From JAWAPU01 sp038894275 (GTDB lineage Archaea; Nanobdellota; Nanobdellia; UBA10117), in assembly GCA_038894275.1 (NCBI GenBank), contig JAWAPU010000011.1:1-14191 (forward strand): DNA of 14,191 nt, in the 5' to 3' direction. Below are positions 12,532-14,191 of the stretch, one piece after another. The number at the start of each line of letters is the position of its first letter. Position 1 is the first letter of the stretch. A program made the position numbers and the translations under genes. Below the pieces are notes generated by a model. That model made no database searches. It had not been told where the DNA came from and saw nothing but the letters and a program-made list of their open reading frames with translations.

Positions 12532-12993
12532 TTATATATCTAAAACAATTTGTGCCCTCCAACCTTTGCCTTTTCTTTCTTGAATATCAAATAAATGCCA
12601 TGTAGCGGCCTTGACGTCCGCTTTTAATTTATGTTTTTTCCAATTAATGTTTTCACCAACTAATTCAGCAATAAGTTTCCAAAGTTTATTTTCTTGTTTT
12701 ATGGTGATTTTAAATTTTGAAAAAATGAGTGCTTCTGCATCTTTATAATAAACAATTTCATTTAAAAAATCGATTAGAAGGGCAGAAAGATCTGTATTTT
12801 GAAGTTTTATAATTTTTTTTGTTTTTGGAGAAATTGTTTTAAGATCTGCCATGGTGGTAGTTAAAGCCATTGCAGAATTGGTGAAAAGCTCATTAAGATT
12901 TTTCCCGAATGCTTCAAAAGCTATGTCTGCTGTGACTAAATTCTCTAAAAATCGGTATTTCTCGCGCAGAGTTGATTTTTCTTTTACAGCCAT
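12532..12993 (-). CDS. Archease (RtcB ligase cofactor)
   Basis: Archease activates the RNA ligase RtcB, promoting guanylylation and multiple turnover, so it supports joining of tRNA exons after intron removal. The 153-residue protein aligns by eye with Pyrococcus archease: TADIAFEAFGKNLNELF near residues 21-37, LSALLIDFLNEIVYYKDAEALIFSKF in the middle, and the C-terminal KHKLKADVKAATWHLFDIQE ... WRAQIVLDI, with the terminal aspartate. The usual His of the EHTADIG motif is valine here (LVTADIAF), and the N-terminus is slightly extended. A strong TATA box precedes the ATG at 12993. The gene is divergent from the tRNA-Ser gene with the T-loop insertion, a suggestive neighbour. RtcB itself is not in the window. 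Confidence 0.92.
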   Translation of the reverse strand: MAVKEKSTLREKYRFLENLVTADIAFEAFGKNLNELFTNSAMALTTTMADLKTISPKTKKIIKLQNTDLSALLIDFLNEIVYYKDAEALIFSKFKITIKQENKLWKLIAELVGENINWKKHKLKADVKAATWHLFDIQERKGKGWRAQIVLDI

Positions 12994-13000
12994 AATTAAA

Positions 13001-13010
13001 TTTTTAAAAC
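13001..13010 (+). promoter_or_regulatory. TATA-like box for tRNA-Ser
   Basis: TTTTTAAAAC is centred about 27 bases upstream of the tRNA 5' end at 13033. It lies between the archease TATA box and the archease start, so the two promoters are interleaved. Confidence 0.5.
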
Positions 13011-13017
13011 ATCAGTA

Positions 13018-13027
13018 CTATATAAAC
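13018..13027 (-). promoter_or_regulatory. TATA box for archease
   Basis: The complement reads GTTTATATAG, centred about 29 bases upstream of the ATG at 12993. It sits between the tRNA-Ser TATA-like box and the tRNA start. Confidence 0.6.
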
Positions 13028-13032
13028 TTCAC

Positions 13033-13126
13033 GCCGGCGTCGCCTAATCCGGTATGGCGCGAGCCTTGAGAGCTCGTCCCGCAAGGGATTGCAGGTTCAA
13101 AGCTTAAGAAAATCCTGCCGCCGGCG
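13033..13126 (+). tRNA. trnS: tRNA-Ser (anticodon TGA) with an 11-base T-loop insertion
   Basis: The acceptor stem GCCGGCG pairs perfectly with CGCCGGC (13119-13125), followed by discriminator G at 13126, as in serine tRNAs. The D-arm is GCC-loop-GGC. The anticodon stem CGAGC/GCTCG encloses CTTGAGA (13065-13071), giving anticodon TGA at 13067-13069. A long variable arm TCCC-GCAA-GGGA confirms the type II class. The T-stem GCAGG (13091-13095) pairs perfectly with CCTGC (13114-13118), but the loop is 18 bases, TTCAAAGCTTAAGAAAAT, instead of 7. Removing 11 bases within 13099-13112 leaves a standard TTCAAAT loop. No CCA is encoded. An intact set of stems argues against a pseudogene; a very small non-canonical intron is the best reading. 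Confidence 0.9.
13101..13111 (+). other. Putative 11-base tRNA intron in the T-loop
   Basis: These boundaries are one of four equivalent choices, because adjoining A residues let the 11-base window slide within 13099-13112. Inside the loop TTC (13096-13098) can pair with GAA (13108-13110), leaving AAT as a three-base bulge next to the T-stem, which resembles a relaxed bulge-helix-bulge recognised by archaeal splicing endonuclease. Removal restores the 7-base T-loop. The alternative is an unspliced enlarged T-loop. Confidence 0.6.
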
Positions 13127-13133
13127 TTCAAAA

Positions 13134-13143
13134 AACTTATAAA
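13134..13143 (+). promoter_or_regulatory. TATA box for the eL43 - rpo12 - pcc1 - pfdB operon
   Basis: AACTTATAAA is centred about 26 bases before the ATG at 13165 and 8 bases after the tRNA-Ser 3' end, so the operon has its own leaderless promoter. Confidence 0.6.
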
Positions 13144-13164
13144 GGCATGTTTGAAGCTTAAATT

Positions 13165-13419
13165 ATGTCTAAAACAAAAAAAGTTAAATCTGCAGGTAGA
13201 TTTGGTGCGAGGTACGGACTTAGAATAAGAAAGAAAATAATAGAAATAGAACAAATTCAAAGAAGAAAACATAAATGTCCTTTTTGCCTAAAATATGCTT
13301 TAAAAAGAATTTCTTGCGGAATTTGGCAATGTAAATATTGTAATGTTAAATTTGCAGGAAAGGCATACGAACCTGGGTTAGAATCTTTAAAAATTAGCGA
13401 AGGGGGTTCAAATGTATAA
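13165..13419 (+). CDS. rpl37ae: 50S ribosomal protein eL43 (L37Ae)
   Basis: This zinc-ribbon protein of the large ribosomal subunit is found in archaea and eukaryotes. The 84 residues carry the N-terminal signature KTKKVKSAGRFGARYGLRIR, which threads into rRNA, and the zinc ribbon CPFC (C38, C41) with WQCKYC (C56, C59), then KFAGKAYEP. Length is close to the usual 80-90. An extra cysteine (C51, RISCGIW) replaces a more common alanine or glycine. The gene opens a tightly packed operon in the common archaeal order; its last 8 bases overlap the Rpo12 gene. Confidence 0.95.
   Translation: MSKTKKVKSAGRFGARYGLRIRKKIIEIEQIQRRKHKCPFCLKYALKRISCGIWQCKYCNVKFAGKAYEPGLESLKISEGGSNV
13401..13406 (+). promoter_or_regulatory. 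Shine-Dalgarno-like motif for rpo12
   Basis: AGGGGG, within the end of the eL43 gene, ends 5 bases before the ATG at 13412, consistent with internal translation initiation in the operon. Confidence 0.5.
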
Positions 13420-13549
13420 ATGTTTTTATTGTCAAAAGGAATTGCCAGACATAGATATTAATAAGAGAATAATTTGTCCTTATTGCTCTGCTAGGATATT
13501 GTTAAAAGTTAGGCCAAAAGGAATTGTTAAAAAAGTGAAGGCGAGATAA
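13412..13549 (+). CDS. rpo12: DNA-directed RNA polymerase subunit Rpo12 (RpoP)
   Basis: This 45-residue subunit is the archaeal counterpart of eukaryotic Rpb12 and helps assemble the Rpo3/Rpo10/Rpo11 platform of RNA polymerase. The peptide starts MYKCFYCQKEL and has the four-cysteine zinc ribbon C4, C7, C22 and C25 (IICPYCSARIL), followed by the conserved basic end RPKGIVKKVKAR. Length and sequence are typical. The start overlaps the eL43 gene by 8 bases, and the stop TAA shares its last base with the ATG of the Pcc1 gene, so translational coupling is likely. Confidence 0.95.
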   Translation: MYKCFYCQKELPDIDINKRIICPYCSARILLKVRPKGIVKKVKAR

Positions 13550-13779
13550 TGTTTAGCGCAAAAATAACCATTACAGAACAAAAAGATTTTTTAAATGCGT
13601 GCGCTTTAGCTCTAAAACCAGAATCGAGATTTGAAACAAAAAGGGCCAAATTCGAAGTCAATTTAGATTCGGATCTTAATATAAATATTAGTGCTGAAGA
13701 TGCTATCGCGTTTAGAGCAATTTTAAATACTTTAACGAGCTTATTGGCTATCGCGCAACAAGCGTGGCAAAAGGAGTAA
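13549..13779 (+). CDS. pcc1: KEOPS complex subunit Pcc1
   Basis: Pcc1 is the dimerising subunit of the KEOPS complex that transfers threonylcarbamoyl to A37 of tRNA (t6A). The 76-residue protein has the two-strand, helix, strand, helix layout: FSAKITI, then a helix with NACALALKPES, FEVNLDSDLNINISAEDAIAFRAILNTLTSLLAIAQQAWQ. The segment EDAIAFRAILNTLTSLLAIA is the family hallmark (usually A-x-x-LRATLNS-x-LR). Its place between rpo12 and prefoldin beta is a recurring archaeal arrangement and supports the call. The ATG overlaps the Rpo12 stop by one base. Kae1, Bud32 and Cgi121 are not in the window. Confidence 0.87.
   Translation: MFSAKITITEQKDFLNACALALKPESRFETKRAKFEVNLDSDLNINISAEDAIAFRAILNTLTSLLAIAQQAWQKE
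13771..13776 (+). promoter_or_regulatory. Shine-Dalgarno motif for prefoldin beta
   Basis: AAGGAG ends 4 bases before the ATG at 13781 and overlaps the end of the Pcc1 gene. Confidence 0.65.
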
Positions 13780-13780
13780 A

Positions 13781-14110
13781 ATGGCAGAAAAAGAAGAATT
13801 ACAAGGAAAATTAAGCGAGTTGCAATTGCTACAACAAAAATTGACTTTCTTTTCTACACAGAAACAACAGTTACAACTCCAATTAGTAGAACTTGAACAC
13901 GCTCTTAAAGAGCTAGAAAAAGCCAAAGAGGGCACATACCAATTAGTCGGAGAAATATTAATCGAAAAAAGCCCTGAATCGCTTAAAATCGAACTTAATA
14001 GTAAAAAAGAAGAGATAGACCTTAGAATTAAAATGATCGAAAAACAAGAAACAAAATTAAAAGAAAAATTGCAAGAGTTACAGAAAGAATTACTTGCTAA
14101 AATTAAGTAA
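13781..14110 (+). CDS. pfdB: Prefoldin subunit beta
   Basis: Prefoldin is a jellyfish-shaped hexamer of two alpha and four beta subunits that captures unfolded proteins and hands them to the thermosome. The 109-residue protein has the beta-subunit pattern: an N-terminal coiled coil (about residues 5-48, LQGKLSELQLLQQKLTFFST and on), a central hairpin with EGTYQLVGEILIEKSPESLKIEL (residues about 49-72), and a C-terminal coiled coil ending in KELLAKIK. The GEILIEK segment corresponds to the usual V-G-x-L-L-V beta hairpin. A Shine-Dalgarno motif precedes the start, one base after the Pcc1 stop codon. Confidence 0.93.
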   Translation: MAEKEELQGKLSELQLLQQKLTFFSTQKQQLQLQLVELEHALKELEKAKEGTYQLVGEILIEKSPESLKIELNSKKEEIDLRIKMIEKQETKLKEKLQELQKELLAKIK

Positions 14111-14117
14111 GATTTTA

Positions 14118-14123
14118 AAAGGA
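14118..14123 (+). promoter_or_regulatory. Shine-Dalgarno-like motif for the last, partial gene
   Basis: AAAGGA ends 4 bases before a TTG at 14128. This spacing matches the prefoldin site and favours the TTG start over the in-frame ATG at 14143. Confidence 0.4.
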
Positions 14124-14127
14124 ATCT

Positions 14128-14191
14128 TTGATTAAAGTCAAAATGGGTGCACTTGATGATGCGCTTGAATTATTAAAAAATCTTGTTTCAG
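14128..14191 (+). CDS. N-terminal fragment of an unknown gene, right window edge
   Basis: An open frame runs off the edge from TTG at 14128 (reading MIKVKMGALDDALELLKNLVS) or from ATG at 14143 (MGALDDALELLKNLVS). The TTG has a Shine-Dalgarno-like motif at the right spacing, as do other operon-internal starts. The visible residues are a probable amphipathic helix. It continues the eL43 - rpo12 - pcc1 - pfdB operon, 17 bases after prefoldin beta. The fragment is too short to assign a family. Confidence 0.5.
   Translation, partial: MIKVKMGALDDALELLKNLVS

Noticed and set aside
13033..13126. tRNA-Ser as a pseudogene
   Set aside because: Every stem including the seven-pair acceptor and five-pair T-stem is intact, the discriminator is correct and a TATA-like box is in place.
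13100..13161. AAGCTTAA occurs both in the tRNA T-loop insertion (13100-13107) and before the eL43 gene (13154-13161)
   Set aside because: An eight-base match 54 bases apart in AT-rich DNA can arise by chance and no target duplication or other mobile-element sign goes with it.
13018..13272. Open frame antisense across the tRNA-Ser and eL43 genes
   Set aside because: It covers a structured RNA gene and a conserved ribosomal protein gene on the other strand; its product resembles nothing.
1..14191. CRISPR arrays, insertion sequences, integrases and attachment sites
   Set aside because: I saw no direct repeats with regular spacing, no terminal inverted repeats, no transposase or integrase motif, and no duplicated tRNA 3' end beside either tRNA gene.

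Overview
The window looks like chromosomal DNA of an AT-rich archaeon, probably a small-genome DPANN-type lineage. That placement is inference; the archaeal identity is firm. It carries archaeal or archaeal/eukaryal-type genes: PCNA, chromatin protein MC1, RNase P protein 4, a PAC2-family proteasome-assembly protein, archease, ribosomal protein eL43, RNA polymerase subunit Rpo12, KEOPS Pcc1 and prefoldin beta. Most first genes have a TATA-like box centred about 25-27 bases before the start codon, which implies leaderless mRNAs. Shine-Dalgarno motifs appear mainly inside the last operon and before the MC1 gene.

Layout. 1-521: the start of a leftward membrane protein gene, then two rightward 57-residue membrane microproteins. 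582-1328: PCNA. 1329-1802: a leftward unknown Cys/His-rich protein. 1907-3453: MC1 and an MFS transporter. 3446-7084: four leftward genes, each with its own TATA-like box (a MiaB/MtaB-type tRNA methylthiotransferase, an HtpX-like protease with an EF-hand-like loop, a Cas4/RecB-like nuclease and a membrane-anchored unknown). 7122-10221: an alpha/beta hydrolase, a short bacterial-type threonyl-tRNA synthetase and a membrane-anchored thermonuclease with a lamin-tail-like domain. 10195-10695: RNase P protein 4 and 5S rRNA, leftward. 10774-11622: PAC2 protein. 11619-12476: TatD nuclease and tRNA-Thr(CGT), leftward. 12532-12993: archease, leftward. 13033-13126: tRNA-Ser(TGA), rightward. 13165-14191: the tight eL43 - rpo12 - pcc1 - pfdB operon and the start of one more gene.

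The dominant theme is tRNA and RNA metabolism: RNase P, archease (partner of the RtcB ligase that joins tRNA exons), KEOPS and MtaB (successive steps of t6A and ms2t6A at A37), ThrRS, and two tRNAs plus 5S rRNA. The most striking feature is the tRNA-Ser gene, whose T-loop carries 11 extra bases, best explained as a minimal non-canonical intron; it is divergent from archease across a 39-bp intergenic region. The second is tRNA-Thr placed so that 3' trimming would release a TatD mRNA with a 4-base leader. Also notable are a ThrRS without a TGS domain and with an altered editing motif, and the EF-hand-like loop in the HtpX protease. I found no CRISPR array, insertion sequence, phage gene or clear multi-gene defence system. 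No stretch longer than 300 bases lacks a gene.
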